From NCBI GenBank assembly GCA_016703155.1, contig JADJCP010000007.1, positions 1 to 64,000 on the forward strand: a stretch of DNA of 64,000 nucleotides. The letters run 5' to 3'. This DNA comes from Hydrogenophilales bacterium. GTDB taxonomy: Bacteria; Pseudomonadota; Gammaproteobacteria; Burkholderiales; Thiobacillaceae. This document shows, piece by piece, positions 55,301 through 62,697 of the stretch. The first letter of the stretch is position 1. Each line of letters opens with the position of its first letter. The position numbers and the translations under genes are program-made. The notes beneath the pieces were generated by a model, which ran no database searches, had not been told where the DNA came from, and saw only the letters and a list, made by a program, of their open reading frames with translations.

Positions 55301-57519
55301 CGACTCCTGGCCCGGTTGACGAGCTGGACTCGGAACTATTGCCCATCTTCCTCGCCGAGACCGAAGAACTCCTGCCGCGCATCGGCGAGAGCCTGCGTGC
55401 CTGGCGTGCCCACCCGGACGATGCCGCGCCCCGGCAGGCATTGCAGCGTGCCTTGCATACCCTCAAGGGCAGTGCCCGCATGGCTGGCGCCCTGGCGGTC
55501 GGTGACGCAACGCACCGAGTCGAATCGTGCATCATCGAACACGATGAGTCGGCGGTCGATCCGGTCTTCCTGGAATCCCTGGAGCACGATTACGACCATC
55601 TCGCTGATCTGATCGAGCATCTCAAGCCGCGTCGGGCTGGCGTGTCGGCGCCCACCGCCGAGACACCTGCTCCAGCCGAGCAGGCCGAGCGCTCGGCGTC
55701 GTCGAATGAGGACGATGCGCGCTTCCGTACCACCTTCAAGGGACGCTCCATCGCCCTGGATACGCTGATCAACGAAACCGGCGAGGTGAGCATTGCCCGT
55801 GCCCGCATCGACAACGTCCTCAGTGGTTACAAGGCGTCCGCCGAAGAATTGACGGTCAACGTCGAACGCTTGCGAGGCCAGTTGCGCGAACTTGAATTGC
55901 AAGCCGAAACGCAGATGCGCGCACATCAGGCGACGGTTGACGACAGTCACTTCGACCCGCTTGAATTCGACCGCTATACCCGTCTCCAGGAGCTGACCCG
56001 CCTCATGGCGGAGAGCGTCAACGACGTTGCCACGGCACAGGAAGGCTTGCTCGCCAATATCTCCGAGGCGGAGGCGGCCCTGGCGCTTCAGGCGAAGATG
56101 ACCCGCAGCCTGCAACAGCAGCTCATGCACATCCGCATGGTGCCGATCAATTCCCAGGCCGAGCGTCTGCACCGCATCGTCCGGCAGGCGGCGAAGGAGA
56201 CCGGCCACAAAGCGCGCCTGCATATCGAGGGTGGCGCGACCGAACTGGACCGTACCGTCCTGGACCGGGTCATCGCGCCGCTCGAGCATCTGCTGCGCAA
56301 TGCCGTGGCCCACGGTATTGAGTCGTCGGATCGACGCAAGGCCTCAGGTAAACCGGAGTACGGCGATGTGCGCCTATTGGCCAAGGCCGAGGGCAACGAG
56401 GTCGCGTTGACCTTGAGCGACGATGGCGCCGGCATTGATTTCGAGCGGGTGAGACAGCGTGCCGAGGCCCTGGGCTGGATCAAACCCGGAGAGACCGTCG
56501 CACGGGATCGGCTGGAGGCCATGCTCTTTCTGCCCGGCCTGTCGACCGCACGCGAGGTCACGCACGTGGCCGGGCGTGGCATCGGCCTGGATGTCGTCAA
56601 GAACGAGATCGCCGCCATGGGGGGTCGGGTGCGTCTGGAGTCCGAACCGGGTCTGGGCAGCCGCGTCATCATCCGCTTGCCGCTCACACTGGCGATAGCT
56701 CAGGTCGTATTGGCCCAGGCAGGCACCCAGACCTACGCCCTGCCGGCGATTCTCGTCGCCCTCGTGCGCGAAGTGCGCCCGGACGACTGGGCGGTGATTG
56801 TCGCCGCCGGTCATGCCGAATTCGAAGGCAAGCACTACCCGCTACGGACGCTGGCGCAACTGACCGGACAGGAGCCGACACCCCTGGAAGGACGCTACCG
56901 CACCCTGTTGCTCCTGCGTGCTGGCGACGAGCGGGTCGCCCTGCGCGTTGACGCTTTGCGCGGCAACACGGAGGCAGTCATCAAGAATATCGGCCCGCAA
57001 CTTGCGCGTATCCCTGGCATCGCGGGCGCGACGGTACTCGGCGATGGCCGGGTCGCGCTGATCCTGAATCCATTCACCCTGATGGAACGGGTATCCGCCT
57101 CGGCGCAGATCCCCAGGGAAGTGGAGGCCCAGGAAGAGCGTGCGCCGCTGATTATGGTGGTCGACGATTCGCTGACCGTGCGCAAGATCACCAGTCGCCT
57201 GTTAAGCCGCCAGGGTTATCGGGTGGCCACCGCCAAGGATGGCGCCGAAGCGCTGGAGCTACTCCAGGATGAGATGCCCCAATTGATGCTGCTGGATATC
57301 GAGATGCCGCGCATGGACGGTTTCGAGGTGACCCGTCATCTGCGCGCCGATGCCAAGACCCGTGCTTTGCCCATTGTCATGATCACCTCGCGCACCGCCG
57401 AGAAGCATCGCCTGCATGCCTTCGAGCTGGGTGTCGACACCTTCATGGGCAAGCCGTTTCAGGATGATCTGCTGCTGCAGGAGATCGATATGCTCCTGCA
57501 CCGCCCACCAGCGGCCTAA
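52393..57519 (+). CDS. chpA: ChpA/PilL hybrid chemotaxis histidine kinase
   Basis: A 1708-residue cytosolic CheA-type kinase controlling twitching. The N-terminal ~650 residues are FimL/HPt-like repeats, the first lacking an obvious phospho-His. Three clear HPt sites follow: His710 (FHTLKGSGRMVGL), His874 (SAHTLAGISRTTGF, weaker) and His1022 (LHTLKGSARMAGAL). Then come the dimerisation helices, HATPase (HLLRNAVAHGIE, LSDDGAGIDFERV, VAGRGIGLDVVKNEIAAMGG), a CheW domain, and a C-terminal receiver with Asp1635 (QLMLLDIEMPRMDGFEVT). It is one uninterrupted frame despite its size. No pilK (CheR) or chpB (CheB) follows: the convergent HAD gene overlaps the end. Confidence 0.95.
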   Translation: MDTFNDFDLGPLTWVKGEIDNALDTARRQLDGWNGSDISPLKTAATHLHQVYGALQIVDLQGVSQVCEAAERLLAAMEQRPKARSDASAKAVLDAIRGLQEYLDELMAGGAHAELALAPSHRALLAQLGEPAPAPSELFYPDLDIRTPRLAPEPGFDEPHRHQVLRRARRQYQQGLLQWLTQRDEVAGIRDMGAAMRAIEHAVPGQAQHTFWWAAVGLIEALENGQIEADFWLKRLLGRLDLQLKRLMDGSRQLAERLLRDVLYYQASLPAGTGRTAEVNSLFELRRHLPAPSTPDAEAQHRPTLKSLREALEQAKEHWLRYASGKADALPPLQQVLGNSSELAGRLGNTALKELADTLAQVCQPLAGIPEAMQNEALHLELAASLLFAQNALDHFEILGDEFAAQSTLLCRRLRTALDPRKSLEALPSLPLLDDFSRQAQEKLLTAQVTQEIQANLHQVETILDAFFRNRAERRALPLVPGLMNQVLGALNMLQLDTAADLVRLGMDEIAVLSVPEREITQEELDWIADAVSSLGLYVEALRHGRDDQASLRSLLAGPGAVRLDEASVEAEVELKTADLQDKIGQWASGTDTDTQSIKDDLAKIAQDAELIGDSVLQEQADTALRMIESAAAPASVQSAFQSPALASPAPSSDTLRLASASTEEVDAELLGVYIEEAHEVLDGVAGHLDVLNTSPTDHEAFISIRRGFHTLKGSGRMVGLTAPAEVAWEVEQTLNLWLHEAHVPTPEMLGFIQDAARAFRGWVEQLEREGHAQVSASELVAHARDLRGEPDLREDAVVVASTTTDAGASQTEAAEREPDESLSHIGTHSLPTPLFEIFVAEARQRLDELDQHWDDLRYAATPSAWESFARSAHTLAGISRTTGFTPLAEAAHALEIWANDWALAGALADQAGDSPAAVLARLRQMYLGILAGRFPEDAGDLRATLPTLPSPAAPDAVVPTPAATPLVEATPGPVDELDSELLPIFLAETEELLPRIGESLRAWRAHPDDAAPRQALQRALHTLKGSARMAGALAVGDATHRVESCIIEHDESAVDPVFLESLEHDYDHLADLIEHLKPRRAGVSAPTAETPAPAEQAERSASSNEDDARFRTTFKGRSIALDTLINETGEVSIARARIDNVLSGYKASAEELTVNVERLRGQLRELELQAETQMRAHQATVDDSHFDPLEFDRYTRLQELTRLMAESVNDVATAQEGLLANISEAEAALALQAKMTRSLQQQLMHIRMVPINSQAERLHRIVRQAAKETGHKARLHIEGGATELDRTVLDRVIAPLEHLLRNAVAHGIESSDRRKASGKPEYGDVRLLAKAEGNEVALTLSDDGAGIDFERVRQRAEALGWIKPGETVARDRLEAMLFLPGLSTAREVTHVAGRGIGLDVVKNEIAAMGGRVRLESEPGLGSRVIIRLPLTLAIAQVVLAQAGTQTYALPAILVALVREVRPDDWAVIVAAGHAEFEGKHYPLRTLAQLTGQEPTPLEGRYRTLLLLRAGDERVALRVDALRGNTEAVIKNIGPQLARIPGIAGATVLGDGRVALILNPFTLMERVSASAQIPREVEAQEERAPLIMVVDDSLTVRKITSRLLSRQGYRVATAKDGAEALELLQDEMPQLMLLDIEMPRMDGFEVTRHLRADAKTRALPIVMITSRTAEKHRLHAFELGVDTFMGKPFQDDLLLQEIDMLLHRPPAA

Positions 57520-58181
57520 ATGGGTGCTCTAAAACTGATGATGGGCCAGCCGTGTGTCTCGGCGTGTGCCTTCAGGGTCGCGTCCGGGTCGACCGCGACA
57601 GGGTGGTCGACGTGGGCTAGCAAGGGCAGGTCGTTGAGCGAATCGCTGTAAAACCAGCTCTCGGCAACATCGCGCCAGGACTTGCCCTGCCTGGCGAGCC
57701 AAGCATCCAAACGCGTCACCTTGCCTTCCCGGAAAGACGGCGTACCGTCGACCGCGCCAGTGAATTCGCCGTTGCTATGTGCCGGCTCGGTGGCAATCAA
57801 ATGAGCTATGCCCAGCAAGCGGGCGATGGGCGCGGTGACGAAGCTGTTGGTCGCGGTGACGATGACACGCACATCGTCGCGGTGTTTGTCGAGGAGGGCG
57901 CGTGCCCCGGGTGCGACCATCGGGATGATCTTGCGGCGCAGGTATTCATCGTGCCAGGCATCCAATTGCGCGCGCGTATGGCGCGACAACGGACGCAACT
58001 GGAATTCAAGAAACGCATGGATATCCAGGGTGCCGGCTTTGTACTGGTCGTAAAAATCCTGGTTGCGTGCCTCGTAGATCTCGCGATCAAGCACGCCTTT
58101 TTCGATCAGAAATTGCGCCCATTCGAAATCGGAGTCGCCGGCCAATAAGGTGTTATCGAGATCGAACAGAGCGAGACGCAT
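57516..58181 (-). CDS. HAD-IB family phosphatase (SerB-like)
   Basis: A 221-residue haloacid-dehalogenase phosphatase: motif I LALFDLDNTLLAGDSDFEWA, motif II VIVTATNSFVTAPIARLLG, motif III ESWFYSDSLNDLPLLAHVDH. This subgroup covers phosphoserine phosphatase-like and histidinol-phosphatase-like enzymes; the substrate is not fixed by sequence. Its end overlaps chpA by four bases, and it is divergent from the permease gene. Confidence 0.9.
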   Translation of the reverse strand: MRLALFDLDNTLLAGDSDFEWAQFLIEKGVLDREIYEARNQDFYDQYKAGTLDIHAFLEFQLRPLSRHTRAQLDAWHDEYLRRKIIPMVAPGARALLDKHRDDVRVIVTATNSFVTAPIARLLGIAHLIATEPAHSNGEFTGAVDGTPSFREGKVTRLDAWLARQGKSWRDVAESWFYSDSLNDLPLLAHVDHPVAVDPDATLKAHAETHGWPIISFRAPI

Positions 58182-58240
58182 GATGGTTAGCTACATTAGC
58201 GATTGCTGAAACTGGCCCGAGTATATCGTAGACTACGGCC

Positions 58241-58903
58241 ATGAACCTGATCAGTGCCATCGTTCCCTCCAACTGGCTGATTCCGCTATGGCTGGTAACC
58301 CTGCTGGTGCTTGCGCAACTCGCCAGACACGCCCGTTGGGATCTGCTGGCCAACCGTCAGAACCTGAATATTTTTCTCGGCGCCTGCGTCGTCACTCTCG
58401 GTTTGTGGCTTATCAAGACCGGCATCAAGCCGGGACTCAACTTTCACATGCTCGGCGCCACGGTGCTGACCCTGATGTTCCGGCCCTGGTTCGCGCTCTT
58501 CGCGCTCGCTTTGATCATCGGCGCGATCACCGCGCAAAGCGGCGAGTTCAATGCCTTCCCCGCCAATTACCTGATCATGGCAGTCACCCCGGTGAGCCTG
58601 AGCTGGGCGATTTTCCGCCAGGTCGATGGCAAGCTGCCTAACCACCTCTTCATCTATATCTTCGTCAACGCGTTTTTTACGCCAGCGCTGGCCATCATTG
58701 CCGTCGGTCTGGTGTCGACGGCCTTTTTTACTTTGGCCGAGGCCTACCCGTTCGGCTACCTGCTTGAGGAATACCTGCCGTTCTATCTGCTGATGGGGTG
58801 GGCCGAAGCGTTTGCCACGGGCATGATCGTAACCCTGATGGTGGTCTACAAACCTGAATGGGTCGCCACGTTCGACGATCAGCGGTATTTGTACGGTAAA
58901 TAA
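58241..58903 (+). CDS. CbiM-like energy-coupling factor permease component
   Basis: 220 residues with six to seven hydrophobic segments (WLIPLWLVTLLVLAQLA, GACVVTLGLWLIKTGI, FALFALALIIGAITAQSGEF). The layout resembles CbiM-type ECF permeases for Co/Ni uptake, as this orphan subgroup is usually annotated. The metal-binding N-terminal His motif (MHI) of true CbiM is missing (MNLISAIVPSNW), and no CbiN, CbiQ or CbiO is nearby. A different substrate or role is possible. Confidence 0.7.
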   Translation: MNLISAIVPSNWLIPLWLVTLLVLAQLARHARWDLLANRQNLNIFLGACVVTLGLWLIKTGIKPGLNFHMLGATVLTLMFRPWFALFALALIIGAITAQSGEFNAFPANYLIMAVTPVSLSWAIFRQVDGKLPNHLFIYIFVNAFFTPALAIIAVGLVSTAFFTLAEAYPFGYLLEEYLPFYLLMGWAEAFATGMIVTLMVVYKPEWVATFDDQRYLYGK

Positions 58904-58946
58904 GCCGGGTTTCCTGCCTTGGGCGGCGCTTTCAAGCGGCCGGCGG

Positions 58947-59342
58947 TCAGCGCGTATTGAATTTATCCGCCAGCTTCAAAAGATTCGCTTGGTGCTGCTT
59001 GGCTTGCTCTTCTTCCTTGCGCCGCTCCGCGGCCTTTTGAAAACGTTCCTTCAGTTGATTGCCCGCCTGTTCCCGCTGTTCGGGCGTCACCGTTCCGGCC
59101 GGATTGCCGTCAAGGTCAAAACGTTCCTCGGCATGAGACAAGGCCTTCAGATATCGGGTCGAGCCGGTATGGATTCTCAGGGCACGGCGGATCTGATCCT
59201 GGCTTAGCTCGGGCATCCGTTCCCGCAGTGTCTTGTGTATGCCCAGGGCCAGCGGGCGCCCGTCACGGAACACCGCGAAGGTGGTGGCCAAGGTGTCCAG
59301 CAGGGTATTACGGTTGGTTTTGATAGGTTCGGAGGCGGTCAT
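58947..59342 (-). CDS. ProQ/FinO family RNA chaperone
   Basis: 131 residues. The FinO/ProQ RNA-binding fold occupies ~12-90 (LLDTLATTFAVFRDGRPLAL, GIHKTLRERMPELSQDQIRR, ALRIHTGSTRYLKALSHAEE), followed by a charged helical tail rich in Lys/Glu/Gln (KAAERRKEEEQAKQHQANLL). Such proteins stabilise sRNAs and mRNA 3' ends. The start at 59342 begins the family N-terminus; no Shine-Dalgarno is seen, and a strong hairpin lies 36-65 bases upstream. Confidence 0.88.
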   Translation of the reverse strand: MTASEPIKTNRNTLLDTLATTFAVFRDGRPLALGIHKTLRERMPELSQDQIRRALRIHTGSTRYLKALSHAEERFDLDGNPAGTVTPEQREQAGNQLKERFQKAAERRKEEEQAKQHQANLLKLADKFNTR

Positions 59343-59377
59343 GAATTGGTGCGACCCAGTAATGTTGCCCGCGATTG

Positions 59378-59407
59378 GGTCAGCCCCAAGCCATCCTGGG
59401 GCTGACC
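59378..59407 (-). promoter_or_regulatory. Hairpin in the leader of the ProQ-like gene
   Basis: GGTCAGCCCCA (59378-59388) is perfectly complementary to TGGGGCTGACC (59397-59407), with an 8-base loop. No T tract on either strand, so not a standard terminator. It lies between the tRNA terminator and the proQ-like start and could be a leader structure bound by the protein itself. Confidence 0.4.
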
Positions 59408-59421
59408 TTCCCGCAGCAAAT

Positions 59422-59450
59422 AAAAAATGGCTCGCATTTCTGCAAGCCAT
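59422..59450 (-). terminator. Rho-independent terminator of the tRNA-Ala/tRNA-Glu transcript
   Basis: Read on the minus strand: ATGGCTTGCA, loop GAAA-type, TGCGAGCCAT and then a run of six T. One G-U pair. It begins 10 bases after the tRNA-Glu CCA end. Confidence 0.88.
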
Positions 59451-59459
59451 CGGTATTTC

Positions 59460-59535
59460 TGGCGTCCCCACGGGGATTCGAACCCCGGTTACCGCCGTGA
59501 AAGGGCGATGTCCTAGGCCTCTAGACGATAGGGAC
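59460..59535 (-). tRNA. tRNA-Glu (UUC)
   Basis: 76 bases with encoded CCA. Acceptor GTCCCTA pairs with the end before GCCA (one loose pair). D-arm region GTCTAGAGGCCTAGGAC, anticodon loop CTTTCAC with TTC, and T-arm GGGGTTCGAACCCC. Shares a terminator with the upstream tRNA-Ala. Confidence 0.96.
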
Positions 59536-59577
59536 TTTATGAGGCCGAAAGTTCGATTGCTCAAACTTTCTCGATTC

Positions 59578-59653
<76 letters not shown>

Positions 59654-59794
59654 AGAGAGCCGCGAATTCTAAAGATATCCGCAGCGGCTGTAAAGCGCTT
59701 TTCCAAAGATTGTTGCGCGCCTGCCCCATGGTCGTTCAAGGCTGGGCGGTGTTGGAGTAGACTTCCGTAATAACAAAACACCGATGGCCAGTCC

Positions 59795-60492
59795 ATGTTC
59801 GAGCGACCTACTCTTGCTGCGGCTTTCGCCGCAACCTTACTTCTTGGCGGATGCGCCAGCAATGGCGATCCGAGGGATCCGCTTGAACCGATGAATCGCG
59901 CGTTGTATTCGTTCAACGAGGGCCTTGATGAAGTAGCTATCAAGCCTGTCGCAAAGGGATACCGCTCGGTCATGCCAGTGCCGGTTCAGAGCGGGGTCAG
60001 GAATTTTTCTCGAACCTCGATGACGTTACCGTCCTGCTCAACGATGTATTGCAACTGAAAGTCCAGCAAGGCGTCTCTGATTTTCTGCGCTTGGCGTTCA
60101 ATACGACTTTTGGCTTCTTCGGGTTCGCCGATGTCGCGTCGGAGATGGGCCTGAAAAAACACAATGAGGATTTTGGGCAAACTCTGGGCCGCTGGGGCAT
60201 AGGTTCGGGCGCCTATCTGGTATTGCCATTCTATGGTGCGAGCAGTGTGCGCGATGGCATCGGCATGGCTGTGGATAGCAAGCACACCGACTTGGTTCAG
60301 GACGTTGACGACGTATCCAGCCGCAACTGGACTGTGCTGACGCGCGCCATTACCAGGCGGGCCGATTTGCTCGATGCCACGGCCACCGTCGAAGCGGCGG
60401 CACTGGATGGCTATGAGTTCACCCGTGATTTCTATCTTGAGCGCCGTGAGGGCCTGGTCAACGACGGTAAGAAGCATCGCGCGGATATATGA
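59795..60492 (+). pseudogene. mlaA: MlaA (VacJ) outer-membrane lipoprotein, frameshifted
   Basis: Lipoprotein of the Mla system that removes misplaced phospholipids from the outer leaflet. A lipobox (LLLGGCASNGD) follows the signal peptide; then DPLEPMNRALYSFNEGLDEV and AVKGYR-like KPVAKGYRSVMPVPVQSGVR. The frame breaks at a T5 run (60004-60008), one T short. It resumes with NLDDVTVLLNDVLQLKVQQG, FLRLAFNTTFGFFGFADVAS, LGRWGIGSGAYLVLPFYGAS and ends at 60492. The repaired size of ~232 residues is normal. A homopolymer deletion in such a housekeeping gene points to sequencing error. Confidence 0.88.
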
Positions 60493-61049
60493 ACAAGGCT
60501 TTCGTCCGCGAAAGCGCGGACGGGGTCGATGACGATGACGAGATCGAATCAGCCCCGATTCCAGCAGGCAGCAAAAATTACCTGACCCCAGCCGGTCATA
60601 CTCGCCTGCTTGCGGAATTGAATCATCTGCTGCGGGTTGAGCGCCCGGAGGTTGTCAATGTGGTCCATTGGGCTGCTGGGAATGGCGACCGTTCCGAGAA
60701 TGGCGACTACATCTATGGCAAAAAGCGGCTGCGCGAGATTGATCGGCGCATCCGTTTTCTAAGCAAGCGTCTGGAGAACGCCGAGGTCGTCGATCCGCTG
60801 CTGCGTGAGTCGACCTCGCGGGTTTTTTTTGGCGCTACTGTCACTGTCGTCGACGAATCGGGTGCCGAAGCGGTCTACAGTATCGTCGGCATCGATGAAG
60901 CCAATCCCGGCATCGGTCGAATCTCCTGGGTTTCGCCCCTGGCGCGTGCCCTGCTTAAGGCCGACGCGGGCGATGTGGTTCGTTTTCAGGCCCCGGGCGG
61001 CCTGCGTGAACTGGAAATCCTGTCGGTCGAATACACGTCCCTGGACTGA
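60489..61049 (+). CDS. greB: Transcription elongation factor GreB
   Basis: 186 residues. Cleavage factor that rescues backtracked RNA polymerase. After an acidic N-terminal extension, YLTPAGHTRLLAELNHLLRV begins the coiled coil. Acidic tip NGDRSENGDYIYGKKRLREI and IDRRIRFLSKRLENAEVVDP mark GreB rather than GreA; the FKBP-like C-domain is FFGATVTVVDESGAEAVYSI. The start overlaps the mlaA stop (ATGA). Confidence 0.92.
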   Translation: MNKAFVRESADGVDDDDEIESAPIPAGSKNYLTPAGHTRLLAELNHLLRVERPEVVNVVHWAAGNGDRSENGDYIYGKKRLREIDRRIRFLSKRLENAEVVDPLLRESTSRVFFGATVTVVDESGAEAVYSIVGIDEANPGIGRISWVSPLARALLKADAGDVVRFQAPGGLRELEILSVEYTSLD

Positions 61050-61060
61050 TTGCTGGTGGT

Positions 61061-61879
61061 CTATTCGGCCCAATGCACCAGGCCCGTATAAGAACTGAGC
61101 AGGACAATGATCCCGAAAGCGATGCGATACCAGGCGAACACGCTGAAGTCGTGGCTGGAGACAAAGCGTAGCAACCAGCGGACGCACAGAAAGGCGCTAA
61201 TGAACGAGGCAATCGCGCCGACCGCGAACACCGGCAGGTCGGCGAGGCTGAACAAGGCCCAGTTTTTGTAGACGTCGTAGAGGGTCGCGGCGAACATCGT
61301 CGGGATCGCCAGGAAAAAAGAAAACTCGGTCGCCGCCTTGCGCGACAGGCCGAAGAACAGGCCGCCGATGATGGTGGCGCCGCTGCGCGAAGTGCCCGGG
61401 ATGATTGCCAGTGCCTGGGCGAAGCCCACTTTCAGTGCGTCCTGCCAGCGCATGTCGTCGACCTCCTGGACGCTTACCACGTGCTTGCGCCGTTCCGCCC
61501 AGAGGATCAATACGCCTCCGATGATCAGGGCGACCGCGACAACGGTGGCGTTGAACAAGTAGAACTTGATCTGCTTGATGAAGAAAAAGCCGATCACCGC
61601 CGCTGGCAGAAAAGCCACCGCCAGATTCATGGCGAAGCGCTTCGATGCCTCTTCTCGGGTCATATTCACCAGGGCATGACTCAGGCGCTGGCGATATTCC
61701 CAGACCACCGCCAGGATCGCCGCCAACTGGATGGCGATCTCGAAGACCTTGCCTTTGTCATCATTGAAGCCGAGCAACTGGCCGGCGATGATCAGGTGGC
61801 CGGTCGATGAGACCGGCAGGAATTCGGTGGCACCTTCGATCAATCCGAGGATCAAGGCGCTGATGAGCAATATGTCCAT
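61061..61879 (-). CDS. uppP: Undecaprenyl-diphosphate phosphatase UppP
   Basis: 272 residues, an integral membrane enzyme recycling the lipid carrier for peptidoglycan; it also gives bacitracin tolerance. Motifs GLIEGATEFLPVSSTGHLII and AIIPGTSRSGATIIGGLFFG hold the catalytic Glu, Ser and Arg. The start MDILLISALILG is the family N-terminus; longer in-frame sequence to 62098 is not. Convergent with greB. Confidence 0.96.
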   Translation of the reverse strand: MDILLISALILGLIEGATEFLPVSSTGHLIIAGQLLGFNDDKGKVFEIAIQLAAILAVVWEYRQRLSHALVNMTREEASKRFAMNLAVAFLPAAVIGFFFIKQIKFYLFNATVVAVALIIGGVLILWAERRKHVVSVQEVDDMRWQDALKVGFAQALAIIPGTSRSGATIIGGLFFGLSRKAATEFSFFLAIPTMFAATLYDVYKNWALFSLADLPVFAVGAIASFISAFLCVRWLLRFVSSHDFSVFAWYRIAFGIIVLLSSYTGLVHWAE

Positions 61880-61916
61880 ACGTGGAGCCTGCCTGTGGTG
61901 TCGTGATCGGGTCGGT

Positions 61917-62177
61917 TCAGGGGCGGGTGGCCGCTTCCAGTTCGTCGAGGCGGCGTAGCGCGTCCTGGGCGTTGTCGCCGCACATCCCGGATTCCGGGCG
62001 CAGGCCGACGCAGAAGCCGGGGCGCTCGGGCAGGTCGAACAGTCGGCAGAGATTGGCCGGATCGAGATGCAGGCAGCGCTGCCCGGCGGGTTTGCCATGC
62101 GGCATGCCGGGCAAGGGGCTGGTGATCGACGGGGCTATGCAGCAGGCACCGCAGCCCGGACGGCAGGTAAACGACAT
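61917..62177 (-). CDS. YkgJ family cysteine-cluster protein
   Basis: 86 residues starting MSFTCRPGCGACCIAPSITS with the CxxxCxxCC metal cluster, followed by LCRLFDLPERPGFCVGLRPE and MCGDNAQDALRRLDELEAAT. Short YkgJ/UPF0153 member, probably metal- or Fe-S-binding; function unknown. It lies 37 bases upstream of uppP, and 4 bases after the stop of the exported protein gene. Confidence 0.85.
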   Translation of the reverse strand: MSFTCRPGCGACCIAPSITSPLPGMPHGKPAGQRCLHLDPANLCRLFDLPERPGFCVGLRPESGMCGDNAQDALRRLDELEAATRP

Positions 62178-62181
62178 CGGT

Positions 62182-62613
62182 CTAGCTGCGGTCCGGCGGT
62201 ACTGGTGGTGCTGGCGGGGGTGGGGGCTCAAACGGTAGCGCCGGCAACTGGAATTTTTTCAGGGTCAGATCCAGTTCGCGATGCAGAAACTGCATGAAGC
62301 CCTCCATCGCCGCGTTGCCTTCCTTGTAAAGGCGCTCGCGGAGAATGGCGAGTTTGAATTCCAGTTCCGGTGGCAGGGGTTCGACCTCGCCGCCCCGCGA
62401 GGCAGCCACGGCGGAGTTGCTCATGTAGTCGTACAGGAGGGCCATCTCCTCGTCGGAAATGAAGCTGCGCAGGCGGTTGGTGATTTCAGCCAGGTCCGGT
62501 GTGGCGGCTACTGGCGGGGCCTCTGGCGCCTGCGGCGCCGGGTCTTGGGCGCAAGCCATCTGGCTGGCAAGCAGCAGACCCATGGCGAGAAGGAGGGCGG
62601 TGAGGGATTTCAT
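62182..62613 (-). CDS. Small exported protein, unknown function
   Basis: 143 residues. Signal peptide MKSLTALLLAMGLLLASQMA with a possible lipobox-like MACAQD, then a Pro/Ala linker, a helical segment (LAEITNRLRSFISDEEMALL, FKLAILRERLYKEGNAAMEG) and a very Pro-rich end (FEPPPPPAPPVPPDRS). No family recognised. Same strand and close to the YkgJ-type gene. Confidence 0.7.
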   Translation of the reverse strand: MKSLTALLLAMGLLLASQMACAQDPAPQAPEAPPVAATPDLAEITNRLRSFISDEEMALLYDYMSNSAVAASRGGEVEPLPPELEFKLAILRERLYKEGNAAMEGFMQFLHRELDLTLKKFQLPALPFEPPPPPAPPVPPDRS

Positions 62614-62697
62614 TGGATTCGTTTCATAAGTTGCGCCAAGTTTACCGGGTTGCGCGCGGCTGTGCGAATAAGCCGGTTGGCTTGCCGAGCCAACGGA

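Noticed and set aside
52687..56835. Several minus-strand frames of 250-360 codons across chpA
   Set aside because: Shadows of the uninterrupted chpA frame.
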